In this document: positions 1 through 7,264 of the stretch, piece after piece
How the letters are laid out: the number at the start of each line of letters is the position of its first letter
Position numbering within the stretch: the stretch's first letter is position 1
From: Pseudomonadota bacterium
GTDB taxonomy: Bacteria; Pseudomonadota; Gammaproteobacteria; Burkholderiales; Rhodocyclaceae
DNA: 64,000 nucleotides
Reading direction: 5' to 3'
Assembly (NCBI GenBank): GCA_018241725.1
Contig: JAFEDI010000080.1
Coordinates: 1-64,000 of the forward strand
Notes under the pieces: model-generated
The model's database searches: none
Told to the model about the DNA's origin: nothing
Seen by the model: only the letters and a program-made list of their open reading frames with translations
Program-made: the position numbers and the translations under genes

Positions 1-2
1 AC

Positions 3-530
3 AAGGTTCCGCTGAGCCTGGACCAGGCCCTGACCATGACGCCGGACACCTACGCCGATCTGTGCAGTGCCCCGCGGGCATTCCCGCCCCTGGCGGCGCC
101 GACGTTCTGCGCTGCCTTGGGCCTGCTTTACGCCAAGGCCAAGGACAAGGTGGCCCTCGCCAAGCCGAAGCGCTCCAGCGGTGGCGCCCTGCGCCAGCGC
201 TTCGGCGCTCAGTTACCGCCGAGCATTGCGGCACTGTGCGCAGGGCGCATTCCTGCGCGTGGTGGCTGGAATGTCATAGCACTTCAACTGGCGACCCTGG
301 CCGACGAGTCGGGCATCGGTGAAGACGCCCTTATCGAGAAATGCCAGGGCCTGATCCAGGCCCATGACTCGGACGGGAGCCGCTACAACACTCCGGCGAA
401 GCGGGAAGCGGAGCTGCGCCGCATGTACCAATACATCGCTGGAAACGTCTGCTACGCCGCCAGTGTCGGCGGTCTTCGCTCGATCTTGCCCGCAGGAATG
501 CGTGTTAATGACTTCCGGGGACTGCAATGA
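3..530 (+). CDS. primase-like mobile-element protein, 5' end outside the window
   Basis: The reading frame is open from base 3, with no start before the first in-window ATG at 36, so the gene begins upstream and only its C-terminal 175 or so residues are seen. The visible part is a helical, charged segment (residues around NTPAKREAELRRMY, then a cysteine-containing tail) of the kind found at the C-terminus of plasmid and phage primases that precede a RepA-like ATPase. That assignment rests mainly on the neighbour: its last four bases (ATGA) overlap the start of the AAA ATPase, so the two are translationally coupled. No catalytic motif lies in the visible part. It could instead be another replication or regulatory protein of the element. 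Confidence 0.5.
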   Translation, partial: KVPLSLDQALTMTPDTYADLCSAPRAFPPLAAPTFCAALGLLYAKAKDKVALAKPKRSSGGALRQRFGAQLPPSIAALCAGRIPARGGWNVIALQLATLADESGIGEDALIEKCQGLIQAHDSDGSRYNTPAKREAELRRMYQYIAGNVCYAASVGGLRSILPAGMRVNDFRGLQ

Positions 531-1615
531 TCGAAACGGGCATCAAGCTGCCGGAGACGCTTGCAGACTTCAACCCACGTGCTTTTCGGGGTGACTCCCC
601 TGGACGCGCTGACATCATCGAGGGGCGCCTACCTCGCGGCAAGCTCGTGATCCTTGCCGGTGAAGGCGATGTCGGCAAGTCGTGGCTGTTGCTTGACCTG
701 TTCTGCGCGATCAATGACGGCATGACCAATCAAGCCTTCGGGGGTCGGGTAGTCGCTCAGGCTCCATGCGTTTACTTGTCCGGCGAGGATGACTTTAGAA
801 CGGTAGACCTTCGCCTCAAGGCCATCCGGGAGCCGTTTCAAGTCGAGCCGGCAGAGCATGGAGCCATCTTGCCCGCCCCAGACATTGGCCCGTTGCACCT
901 TGTTCGGCGCGACTATGACAATACTGTAAAGCCTACCGATGTTTTCGGGTGGCTGGACAGGCAGCTTCAAGTGCAGCGTGATGCCTTCGGCGACCTTGGC
1001 TTTATCGTGATCGATACGTTTTCGACATTCCTGCCCGTCAATGCCAACTGCCCGGAAGAGGTCCAGGGCGCCTATGCCGCGCTGACCCACCTTGCGGCCA
1101 AGCATGATGTTTGCGTCATCGTTACGCACCACACCAGCAAGGGGTCAGAGCAAGGTTCGCGTGCATCGGTGCGCGGCTCAACGGCGGTAGTCGATGGCGC
1201 ACGTGCAGCCTATACGATGTTCCGCCCACCCGCTGACGAAGCTGCGAAGGTCGTGGACCTGACGGGAATCGACGGCGAGGTTGTGCGCCTTCAAATCGTC
1301 AAGAACAACCTCGGTCTGTATCGCACCCCCGTGACCTTCGTCCGTCAGAGCGACGGGCGGCTAGTCGATGTCTCGGACCTGCTGACCCTTGGCCAGGTGG
1401 CGCCAGAACAGGCCCTGGTCCAGGTCCTGAGCCAGTTCCAAGCACAAGGGCGGAAGGTGTCAAAGACCGGCAAGGGTGGCCTCCATGCTCAAAGTGACCC
1501 TAGCTGGCCGGGAGGTTTAGGCAAGCTCAGCCGGGACAGCCTCAAGGCGCTAGTGGAAAAGGCCATAGGCCATGGCCTGGTCACGGTCCTGGATGGCTCC
1601 CTGGTCCCTGTTTGA
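527..1615 (+). CDS. RepA-like RecA-fold ATPase/helicase of a mobile element
   Basis: A 362-residue protein of the AAA_25/RepA family, RecA-fold ATPases that act as replicative helicases of plasmids and integrative elements. Walker A is GEGDVGKS at residues 45-52. The Walker B strand is LGFIVIDTFSTF with the acidic residue near 163, followed by the sensor segment VTHHTSKGS near 200-208 and GSTAVVDGARA near 217-227, a sequence order typical of this family. The C-terminal 90 residues are a variable tail. The ATG overlaps the stop of the upstream gene by four bases. A TTACGG-repeat region starts immediately after the stop codon, which fits a replication module. The exact substrate (helicase loading or strand unwinding) is inferred from the family. 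Confidence 0.8.
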   Translation: MIETGIKLPETLADFNPRAFRGDSPGRADIIEGRLPRGKLVILAGEGDVGKSWLLLDLFCAINDGMTNQAFGGRVVAQAPCVYLSGEDDFRTVDLRLKAIREPFQVEPAEHGAILPAPDIGPLHLVRRDYDNTVKPTDVFGWLDRQLQVQRDAFGDLGFIVIDTFSTFLPVNANCPEEVQGAYAALTHLAAKHDVCVIVTHHTSKGSEQGSRASVRGSTAVVDGARAAYTMFRPPADEAAKVVDLTGIDGEVVRLQIVKNNLGLYRTPVTFVRQSDGRLVDVSDLLTLGQVAPEQALVQVLSQFQAQGRKVSKTGKGGLHAQSDPSWPGGLGKLSRDSLKALVEKAIGHGLVTVLDGSLVPV

Positions 1616-1621
1616 TGTCCC

Positions 1622-1645
1622 GGAACGGCGTTACGGCGCCGTTCC
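1622..1645. repeat. 9-bp perfect inverted repeat after the ATPase gene
   Basis: The arms GGAACGGCG (1622-1630) and CGCCGTTCC (1637-1645) are separated by TTACGG. The hairpin begins 7 bases after the ATPase stop codon. It has no T-run, so it is a poor intrinsic terminator. It sits at the edge of the TTACGG-repeat region and may belong to it. Confidence 0.6.
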
Positions 1646-1787
1646 CGTTACGGAATTCCGGCCCGTTACGGACGGGTCCGTAACAACCCTAACCCATTGA
1701 TTTATAAGGCGTTACGGCGTTACGGCGCAAAAACACCCCGTAACGCACGCAAGTCATTGATTTACAAGGAATTACGGAATTACGGAC
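1631..1787. repeat. TTACGG repeat cluster with two 33-bp imperfect direct repeats, candidate origin
   Basis: Seven copies of TTACGG lie on the plus strand (starting at 1631, 1648, 1666, 1712, 1720, 1772 and 1780) and two in inverse orientation, as CCGTAA at 1678 and 1738. Four of the direct copies form two doublets, each preceded by CATTGATTTAYAAGG, giving imperfect repeats at 1695-1727 and 1755-1787 exactly 60 bp apart. Short direct repeats next to a RepA-like gene are the usual look of iterons that bind an initiator, so an origin of the mobile element is a reasonable inference, but nothing here proves it. Confidence 0.55.
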
Positions 1788-1798
1788 CTATAGTACCG

Positions 1799-1839
1799 TC
1801 CGGAATCCAGGAACGGAGTTCCCTGGGTTCCTTCCGGTT
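1799..1839. repeat. interrupted inverted repeat upstream of the 132-aa gene
   Basis: CCGGAA...CCAGG on the left pairs with CCTGG...TTCCGG on the right around a short centre with AAC/GTT pairs. It could form a hairpin in the leader of the gene at 1903 or be part of the candidate origin just upstream. Confidence 0.4.
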
Positions 1840-1902
1840 CGGTGCCGGCAGAGAAGAAGGCTTGCAGTTTTACACCCCACTTGCAGAAAGGTTACCGCCC
1901 CC

Positions 1903-2301
1903 GTGAACAATCCAAACTTGACTACCCCTACCCTTGCCCCCGTGAGTCCCTGGCCGGAAGCAATGGACCCGGACACCATCGTGTCCCAGCTCATCAGCAT
2001 CTTGGCGACCAAGGGCCTGGCCGGGACTGAAAGCGCGTTCAGGGCCTTGGCCCAGCTCAACGCCGACCTACAGGACAAGCCTTCGGACGTGATCCTCCAG
2101 GCCCTCAGCCGCCAGGCCGCCCTGCTTGAGGCCATGACCTTGGCCAATACCTGCGATGCGGTCCAGGCCCAGAAGCCCGACCACAAGGCGCTATTTACGC
2201 AAACTGCCCTGAGGTGCCAGAAAGCCCACCTTGCCACCCTCGGCGCGATTCACAAGCTGAGCCAGGACCGGAACGATGCCCAAGCCCTCGAAGCCCATTG
2301 A
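1903..2301 (+). CDS. mobile-element hypothetical protein, 132 aa
   Basis: The product is an unrecognised helical, soluble protein of 132 residues with no signal peptide or membrane segment. Its C-terminal half (ALRCQKAHLATLGAIHKLSQ) resembles small accessory proteins that sit beside replication genes of integrative elements. That is a loose memory of context, not a family assignment. The start at 1903 is a GTG (annotated as Met). Its last 26 bases overlap the next gene, suggesting coupled expression. Codon use is GC-rich like the ATPase gene and differs from the AT-richer DNA that begins near 2500. Confidence 0.6.
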   Translation: MNNPNLTTPTLAPVSPWPEAMDPDTIVSQLISILATKGLAGTESAFRALAQLNADLQDKPSDVILQALSRQAALLEAMTLANTCDAVQAQKPDHKALFTQTALRCQKAHLATLGAIHKLSQDRNDAQALEAH

Positions 2302-2500
2302 TGCCGACAAGCTGCGCCGCCACGCCGAGGACTTGCGCCTATGGGAACACGCCTCCGGCCACCACACCGGGCCGAAGACTGAGGAAGGCAAGGCCCGGTC
2401 AGCCCAGCGCAGCCGCAAGCATGGCTTGCGGTCGGCGGAGGGCAAGGCCATGGATCGGTGGCTGGCGTCGGTGAATCGGCTTGTCAGGGGCCTTAACTGA
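2276..2500 (+). CDS. small mobile-element protein with GPKTEEGKARS...KHGLRS motif, 74 aa
   Basis: The 74-residue basic protein carries the pattern GPKTEEGKARSAQRSRKHGL (about residues 32-51), a motif seen in short proteins of unknown function that recur in phage and integrative-element regions. It starts inside the end of the preceding gene. Arg, Lys and His make up much of the sequence, so nucleic-acid binding is possible, but no fold is assigned. The function is unknown. Confidence 0.6.
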   Translation: MPKPSKPIDADKLRRHAEDLRLWEHASGHHTGPKTEEGKARSAQRSRKHGLRSAEGKAMDRWLASVNRLVRGLN

Positions 2501-2539
2501 CAAGATTGCTTGAGGCCCACAGGGCGAGGTAATCATCCC

Positions 2540-2857
2540 CTACAAGCGCCCCTGCTCGTCAAGGTAACTTTCGACGGCTAGACGGATGGCTTCGAATCTC
2601 GAGATGTTGGCTTGTTGGGCAAGTGCCGTGAGTTGGGATAGTTCTTCTGGGCTGATTACAAGGGATGTCTCTTTGATGTCCGTATCAGCGGTTCTATAGC
2701 TCTTGTTACCTGATAGGTATGGGCTCAGGGCCTGGATCACGATCTGGCTGAAGCTCAGGTTCTGCTGCTTGGCTGCGTCTTTGCCTGCGTCTAGTAAGCT
2801 CTTGGGGAGTCGAATACGGATGTGTGAGGTCATGACTTTGGTGAATTCTGACGTCAT
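2540..2857 (-). CDS. ribbon-helix-helix-like DNA-binding protein, 105 aa
   Basis: This 105-residue protein opens with an N-terminal beta strand and helices typical of Arc/CopG-like repressors (SHIRIRLPKSLLDAGKDAAK, about residues 11-30, then SFSQIVIQALSPYL). A second similar unit, ISRFEAIRLAVESYLDEQ, closes the protein. The start may be 2857 or the internal ATG at 2833 (MTSHIRIRLP), which begins right before the strand. The gene is opposite in strand to the element's other genes and is AT-richer than them. No toxin partner is seen beside it, so an antitoxin role is not supported. A repressor of the element is a guess. Confidence 0.6.
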   Translation of the reverse strand: MTSEFTKVMTSHIRIRLPKSLLDAGKDAAKQQNLSFSQIVIQALSPYLSGNKSYRTADTDIKETSLVISPEELSQLTALAQQANISRFEAIRLAVESYLDEQGRL

Positions 2858-3293
2858 TCTCGCCAGTCTACATCAATAGACTCAACCGCAAGGCTGCCCC
2901 ACTTAAAGAGAACCGCATCGACGCAAGTACAGGGCGTCTCAGTGGGCACACCTAAGCCGTACCACGAAAAAGCCTTCCAAACACGGTGTAGTAGAGTCCC
3001 CGCCTGTTGGCATGATCCAAGGCCCCAAAAGTTCCAAAAACCCGGCTGGATCTCGAAGTGGGGAGTCGTAGGCAAAAGCTATCGGGAACGGGAAAAAGAC
3101 TACCCCGTCACTATCGACACCCTTTATTCAATAGCGATAAACAATTGGATTGGGGGGCACTGCGGTGATGTAATGGCCGGGCGGAAGAAACCCAGACTTG
3201 GGTATAGAACCCGCACTTGGGCAGGTAATTGGACTTGTCCAAGTAGTGTCCAACTGAATTGGACAAGTTCTGACCAGGATGAATAGAAACAAC
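2858..3293. other. gene-poor end of the mobile element
   Basis: No convincing gene is present. The one longer reading frame (2942-3286) starts at a GTG without a ribosome-binding site and has Trp- and Cys-rich low-plausibility sequence. The stretch is AT-richer than the chromosome beyond the tRNA. It carries the TTGGAC palindromes listed separately. Its position next to the tRNA 3' end fits the terminal, non-coding part of an integrated element. Confidence 0.5.
3229..3264. repeat. cluster of TTGGAC / GTCCAA palindromes
   Basis: TTGGACTTGTCCAA (3229-3242) is a 6-bp inverted repeat around TT. GTCCAA at 3248-3253 and TTGGAC at 3259-3264 form a second pair around five bases. The four half-sites of the same hexamer within 36 bp suggest binding of a dimeric protein, such as a repressor or a recombination-accessory factor, near the element boundary. 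Confidence 0.5.
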
Positions 3294-3313
3294 AAAGGCC
3301 CCTTAGGGCCTTT
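3294..3313 (-). terminator. hairpin terminator downstream of tRNA-Pro
   Basis: AAAGGCCC and GGGCCTTT (8-bp perfect stem) enclose a 4-base loop. Read on the minus strand it lies about 30 bases past the tRNA 3' end and is followed by a T-rich run (TTGTTGTTTC), so it probably ends the tRNA-Pro transcript. Confidence 0.65.
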
Positions 3314-3344
3314 GAGTTTAAGTCGTTGAATAGACTTGAATTGG

Positions 3345-3421
3345 TGGTCGGGGAAAGAGGATTCGAACCTCCGGCCCCTGCGTCCCGAACGCAGTGCTCT
3401 ACCAGGCTGAGCTATTCCCCG
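3345..3421 (-). tRNA. tRNA-Pro (anticodon CGG)
   Basis: The full cloverleaf is readable on the minus strand: acceptor CGGGGAA pairs with TTCCCCG, the D-arm contains AGCTCAGCCTGGTAGAGC, the anticodon stem CTGCG/CGCAG encloses TTCGGGA (anticodon CGG), and the T-arm contains GGTTCGAATCC. CCA is encoded. Its 3' end faces the mobile element, the usual position for integration by a tyrosine recombinase into a tRNA gene. Confidence 0.95.
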
Positions 3422-3477
3422 ACTCTTTACTTCTGAATTAGCGCTGTTTTGCCAATTCCCTACAACAGAAGACGTTC

Positions 3478-3505
3478 ATTTTACACTTAATTTCGACTTT
3501 GTAAA
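3478..3505 (-). promoter_or_regulatory. sigma-70 promoter of tRNA-Pro
   Basis: On the minus strand, TTTACA (3500-3505) and TAAAAT (3478-3483) are separated by 16 bases, giving good -35 and -10 matches. Transcription would start near 3470, about 50 bases before the mature tRNA. Phased A-tracts lie just upstream. Confidence 0.6.
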
Positions 3506-3506
3506 G

Positions 3507-3539
3507 TATTTTTTAAATACTTTTTAAATACTTTTTAAA
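3507..3539. repeat. three tandem 11-bp A-tract repeats
   Basis: TATTTTTTAAA (3507-3517) is followed by two exact copies of TACTTTTTAAA (3518-3528 and 3529-3539). The 11-bp period places the A-tracts roughly one helical turn apart, which bends DNA. They end just upstream of the tRNA-Pro -35 box, the place of an UP element. The ispB stop codon lies a few bases further on. Confidence 0.7.
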
Positions 3540-3550
3540 TCTGCCGAAGC

Positions 3551-4525
3551 TCAGTATTTCCGTGCAACTGCGAAGGACGACAATTCTATCAACGATTCTT
3601 TAAAAATGGAAGAGGGAAGTTGATTAAGTGCATTAAGTGCGAGCTTTGCCTCTTCTTCAGCCACTTTACGGGTGGCTTCAATCGCTCCGGATTCACGAAT
3701 GGCACTCAATACCGCGGCAAAGTCATCCCGCCCGCCGGTCTCGATGGCCTTGCGCACACAGGCAGCCTGCTCCGGCGTGCCGTGCTGCATGACGTGGATC
3801 AGCGGCAGCGTCGGTTTGCCTTCGGCCAGGTCGTCGCCAATATGCTTACCGGTATCCGCTTCTTCCCCGGAATAATCCAGCACGTCGTCGATCAATTGGA
3901 ACGCCGTGCCGATATGCATGCCGAAGGCGGCGAGACTGTCCTCGAGTTCCTGTCCAACACCGCCCAGAATACCGCCGAGCCGGGCCGCCGCTTCAAATAG
4001 CTTGGCCGTCTTGTAACGGATCACGCGCAGGTAATCCTCGATTTCGACATCGGCGTTGTGGCAATTGAGCAATTGCAGGACTTCGCCTTCGGCAATCACG
4101 TTGGTGGCATCCGCGAGAACACGCATCACCTTCATGTTGTCGGTGCCGACCATCATCTGGAATGCACGGGAATAAAGGAAATCCCCGACCAGCACGGAAG
4201 CCGCATTTCCGAACAGGGCATTGGCCGTCTTGTTGCCACGGCGCAATTCGGACTCGTCGACCACATCGTCGTGCAGGAGCGTTGCGGTGTGAATGAATTC
4301 CACAACCGCCGCCAGTTCACGATGGTAGCTGCCCTGATAACCAGCCGCGCCAGCGGTAAACAAGACCATGGCCGGGCGCAGTCTCTTACCGCCGCTACCG
4401 ATGATGTACTCGGCCACTTGGCGGATAAGGACCACATCGGAGTAGAGGCGTTCCCTAATGACGGCGTCAAGCGCCTTCATGTCTTCGGCGATCGGCGCGT
4501 AAAGCTGCGTGAGAGACAAGACCAT
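3551..4525 (-). CDS. ispB: octaprenyl diphosphate synthase
   Basis: This trans-polyprenyl synthase of 324 residues extends farnesyl diphosphate with isopentenyl diphosphate to make the quinone side chain. The first aspartate-rich motif, DDVVD, is at residues 86-90 and the second, DDVLD, at 213-217. GGKRLRP near 46-51 and the KTA near 172-174 are further substrate-binding elements of the family. Length matches E. coli IspB (323). ATG at 4525 gives the family N-terminus. In most proteobacteria ispB is divergent from rplU-rpmA; here ugpQ lies upstream in the same direction and the tRNA-Pro gene lies downstream. Confidence 0.93.
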   Translation of the reverse strand: MVLSLTQLYAPIAEDMKALDAVIRERLYSDVVLIRQVAEYIIGSGGKRLRPAMVLFTAGAAGYQGSYHRELAAVVEFIHTATLLHDDVVDESELRRGNKTANALFGNAASVLVGDFLYSRAFQMMVGTDNMKVMRVLADATNVIAEGEVLQLLNCHNADVEIEDYLRVIRYKTAKLFEAAARLGGILGGVGQELEDSLAAFGMHIGTAFQLIDDVLDYSGEEADTGKHIGDDLAEGKPTLPLIHVMQHGTPEQAACVRKAIETGGRDDFAAVLSAIRESGAIEATRKVAEEEAKLALNALNQLPSSIFKESLIELSSFAVARKY

Positions 4526-4594
4526 GCCCAGGATAGGAAAAACGCGATGGTAGAAGCCGACTGCGATGGCGTCAAGCCGGGCCGGTCAAGTAAT

Positions 4595-5344
4595 TCACGA
4601 CTCCGTCACGGGTGCGGACAGGCGATCGGGACGGTCTGAAAACACACCGGAAACACCCCAATCCAAAAGGCGCCGAGCCTCCGCGCGGGAGTTCACCGTA
4701 TAGACCATCACCGCAAAACCCGCGTCGCATACGGCAGTGACATCGGTTTCGGTGACCCAGCGGCGCGACAGATTCAACGCAACACAGGACAGTTGCCGCA
4801 CGGTATCGAGGGCCGCTCGCGTATGGCGCTCCGCCAGCAATGCCCGGGGAAAGGCAGGAGCTTCCTCGATGGCGGCCTCGAGGGCATCAGTGGAAAAGGA
4901 AGACAACAGAACCTGCTGGGCAGTAGCGCCAGCGGCACTCAACATACGCCCGACGACCTGCCCGGTCTGCCTGTCATGGCCGGCGGCCGGCTTGATCTCC
5001 ACATTGGCAGCCAGCCCTAGACGCCGGCAGCTTTCGAGGGCCGCGGCAAAGGTAGGGATCGTCTCGCCGGCAAAGGCTGGATGGAAGCAACGACCGACAT
5101 CCACGGCGGACAACTCCGCCGCACTGAGTTCGGCAACCCGCCCCCCTCGACCGGCGGTGCGGTCCAGCGTTTCATCGTGGATCAGGAAGGGCTGGCCATC
5201 CGCGGACAACATCACGTCGAACTCGACGGCCCGGCAACCAAGCCGGGCGGCGATCTCGAGGCCGGCCAGGGTGTTTTCCGGCGCCAGCGCTCCGCCGCAG
5301 CGGTGCGCCAGCAGCTCAGGCCACACCCAGCCGGCCGTGGTCAC
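4595..5344 (-). CDS. ugpQ: glycerophosphodiester phosphodiesterase
   Basis: The enzyme hydrolyses glycerophosphodiesters from phospholipid turnover to glycerol-3-phosphate and an alcohol. The 249-residue protein has the GDPD signature: AHRCGG...PENT (His14, Glu23), EFDV (Glu41, Asp43) and LIHDETLDRT (His56). No signal peptide is present, so it is cytoplasmic like E. coli UgpQ. The start is a GTG at 5344, preceded at five bases by GAGG, which overlaps the stop region of ugpB. The gap to ugpB is only 11 bases, so the two are an operon. A classical ugp locus has the permease genes between them; here these are absent. Confidence 0.88.
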   Translation of the reverse strand: MTTAGWVWPELLAHRCGGALAPENTLAGLEIAARLGCRAVEFDVMLSADGQPFLIHDETLDRTAGRGGRVAELSAAELSAVDVGRCFHPAFAGETIPTFAAALESCRRLGLAANVEIKPAAGHDRQTGQVVGRMLSAAGATAQQVLLSSFSTDALEAAIEEAPAFPRALLAERHTRAALDTVRQLSCVALNLSRRWVTETDVTAVCDAGFAVMVYTVNSRAEARRLLDWGVSGVFSDRPDRLSAPVTES

Positions 5345-5355
5345 TCAGACCTCGG

Positions 5356-6657
5356 TCAGTCCAGCGCGCGCGAGCGCGACACGGCATTGTCGAGGGCCAG
5401 CTTGGACGGCTTGCGGTCGTCCCAGACGGACTCCAGCTCTTCCTCGATGATGCGACGGACCGCGGCACGCTGCGGGTAGCTGCTCGCCCGGGACACGGAA
5501 CTCACCGGCTTGTGGGTCAGCTGCTGTACGCCGATGCGAATCGCGGCCAGATCGTTCGCCAGCAGGCTGCTTTCGGAAGCCAGCAGACCGGCACGGTTGA
5601 GGGGCAGATAACCCGCAGTGCGCTGCCATTCCACCTGACTCTCGCTGCTCAGCCAGAAGCTCACGAAACGGGCGACGGCCTTGTACTCAGCCGGCTTCTT
5701 GCCTGCGCCAATCCACAAGGCTGGACCGTCAGCGAGGGTGTTCTGCGGCGCGCCGTAATAGTCTTCATGGTAGGGCAGCGTTGCCACGCCGACCTCGAAC
5801 CCGGCCTGGCGCTGCAGGGTCGGGAAGGCGGCGGAAGGCGCGGTGAGGACCGCGCACTCGCCCTTGGCAAAATGCTCGGTGGCTTCGTCGTCGCGGCCGA
5901 AGAGGTGCAGGTAGCGGGCCTTCACCCACGAAGACAGCATCGCCACGTGCTTGACCTCGAGCATGCCGTTGATGGCCAGGCTGGCCCTCTTGCCTTCGGA
6001 GACGACCGGCTCGTTGTGCCAGGCACTCATGTTCTCGACCAGGATCCAGGCCGGCTGGGCAGTGGTATAGGGACAGGTGGCGCCATGCGCGACCAGCTGG
6101 CCGAGGGTTTTCTGCAGCGCCTGCCAAGTCTTGGGCGCGTTATCCGGATCGACGCCTGCGTCGCGGAAGGCCTGCTTGTTGTAGAACATCACCGGGGTCG
6201 ACAGTCCCACAGGCAGGGCCACCAGGCGATTGGCGCTGTCGAGCGGGGTCGGCGTCATCATCGCCGGCGCACGCAGGGTTTCCAAGCGCTCGCCGGCATC
6301 CTTCATGACTTGATGGAGCGGGCGGTAACGCGGAGCACCGCTCAGAAAGCCCGGCAGATCCCGTTCGCCGAGGATCATCATGTCCGGCAACGCGCCGTCG
6401 TTCCAGCGGCGCTCACGCACCACCACCTTGACCGCCGGATTGGTCGCGTTGTAGCGATCGACCAGTTTCTGCAACTGCTCGCCCTTGTCAGCACCAAGGC
6501 TGTGCACCAGTTCGACTTCTTTCACGGCAGCATCTGCCGGTGCAGCGCGGGATGCCTGGGGTTTGGAAACCGGATGCGATTTGGCAGCAGCCATGACCGG
6601 GGAGACGCACACAGCGCCGAAAGCCGCCACCAAGGCGGTACGACCAAAAATATTCAT
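5356..6657 (-). CDS. ugpB: ABC-transporter substrate-binding protein, UgpB-like
   Basis: The product resembles the periplasmic glycerol-3-phosphate/glycerophosphodiester-binding protein UgpB. It has a signal peptide (MNIFGRTALVAAFGAVCVSPVMAAA) and then the extracellular solute-binding fold of family 1: LVHSLGADKGEQLQKLVDRYN near the start, LPVGLSTPVMFYNK in the hinge region, and GPALWIGAG...AVARFVSFW towards the end. From the internal ATG it has 433 residues, close to E. coli UgpB (438). Another ATG lies five codons upstream at 6672; 6657 gives the cleaner signal peptide. No ugpA, ugpE or ugpC is adjacent, so it either works with a permease elsewhere or binds another ligand. Confidence 0.8.
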   Translation of the reverse strand: MNIFGRTALVAAFGAVCVSPVMAAAKSHPVSKPQASRAAPADAAVKEVELVHSLGADKGEQLQKLVDRYNATNPAVKVVVRERRWNDGALPDMMILGERDLPGFLSGAPRYRPLHQVMKDAGERLETLRAPAMMTPTPLDSANRLVALPVGLSTPVMFYNKQAFRDAGVDPDNAPKTWQALQKTLGQLVAHGATCPYTTAQPAWILVENMSAWHNEPVVSEGKRASLAINGMLEVKHVAMLSSWVKARYLHLFGRDDEATEHFAKGECAVLTAPSAAFPTLQRQAGFEVGVATLPYHEDYYGAPQNTLADGPALWIGAGKKPAEYKAVARFVSFWLSSESQVEWQRTAGYLPLNRAGLLASESSLLANDLAAIRIGVQQLTHKPVSSVSRASSYPQRAAVRRIIEEELESVWDDRKPSKLALDNAVSRSRALD

Positions 6658-6699
6658 GGGGAAGGGGTCCATCGACAGGAAGACGCGAATCAGGAGTTA

Positions 6700-6705
6700 A
6701 TTATA
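6700..6705 (-). promoter_or_regulatory. candidate -10 box of the ugpB-ugpQ operon
   Basis: TATAAT lies on the minus strand 42 bases before the ATG at 6657. No good -35 element is found at the right spacing, so an activator may be needed or the match may be chance. Confidence 0.35.
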
Positions 6706-6806
6706 GTAAGAAGCGCCCTGCTCCGCCCGCCCGGATTCGTGACAAGACGTTCAAGTCCCCCGCACCGAGGCCGTTTACGAGATCAATGCAACGCGACCAG
6801 CGAGCC

Positions 6807-7253
6807 ATGACTAGACCCTCCCTGCGCTTGATGCTTTCGATTATCAGCGTCGCAGCCCTGCTCGGCGGCTGCGAACGCCTGGGCATACCGGACCCAAGCA
6901 AGGCCGCGGCCCAGACCGAGGCCGAAGGCAAGGCAATCGGCAGCGCCTGCCGACACGCGGGGCGGGCTATCGAAGACTGCTTCACACTCAACCAGAGTGC
7001 ATCCAAAGCCTCGGTCTTCGCTGGCTGGAAAGAGATGAATGATTACATGGCGGAGAACAAAATCAGCGAGGTCGCACCACTGCTTCCGCCGCCTGCACCT
7101 CCCGCCCCGCCTGGGACCAAACCGGCCAAGGCCAAGAGCTCTGACGCCGACGCGCAAAATGACGCCAAGGACAGCGAAGACGGAGCCAAGAACGATGCGG
7201 ATTCAGCCGCGGAAGAGGAAACTCCGCGCAAACGCCGCCGCGCCAAGGAATGA
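6807..7253 (+). CDS. small lipoprotein with acidic, low-complexity tail
   Basis: The N-terminal signal ends in the lipobox LLGGC, so the mature protein would be anchored by Cys at about residue 22. A short conserved-looking segment with two more cysteines (SACRHAGRAIEDCF) follows. The second half is low complexity: a Pro-rich stretch, then an Asp/Lys/Ala-rich tail ending in KRRRAKE. The start at 6807 (MTRPSLRL) puts the hydrophobic signal in the right place; the upstream in-frame ATG at 6786 would add seven residues. The gene converges with the EAL gene, 11 bases apart. The function is unknown. Confidence 0.75.
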   Translation: MTRPSLRLMLSIISVAALLGGCERLGIPDPSKAAAQTEAEGKAIGSACRHAGRAIEDCFTLNQSASKASVFAGWKEMNDYMAENKISEVAPLLPPPAPPAPPGTKPAKAKSSDADAQNDAKDSEDGAKNDADSAAEEETPRKRRRAKE

Positions 7254-7264
7254 CCGAAGCGGCA

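Noticed and set aside
1697-1906. 69-residue open frame with LRRYG and LRNYG repeats in the same frame as the ATPase, open right after its TGA stop
   Set aside because: It starts at TTG with no ribosome-binding site. The peptide repeat follows from the TTACGG DNA repeat. Stop-codon read-through was considered, but nothing in the sequence supports it.
2540-2857. Antitoxin of a toxin-antitoxin pair
   Set aside because: No toxin-like gene lies on either side, so only a DNA-binding role is claimed.
2942-3286. 114-residue open frame beside the tRNA
   Set aside because: GTG start without a ribosome-binding site, Trp- and Cys-rich sequence unlike a folded protein, and no recognised family.
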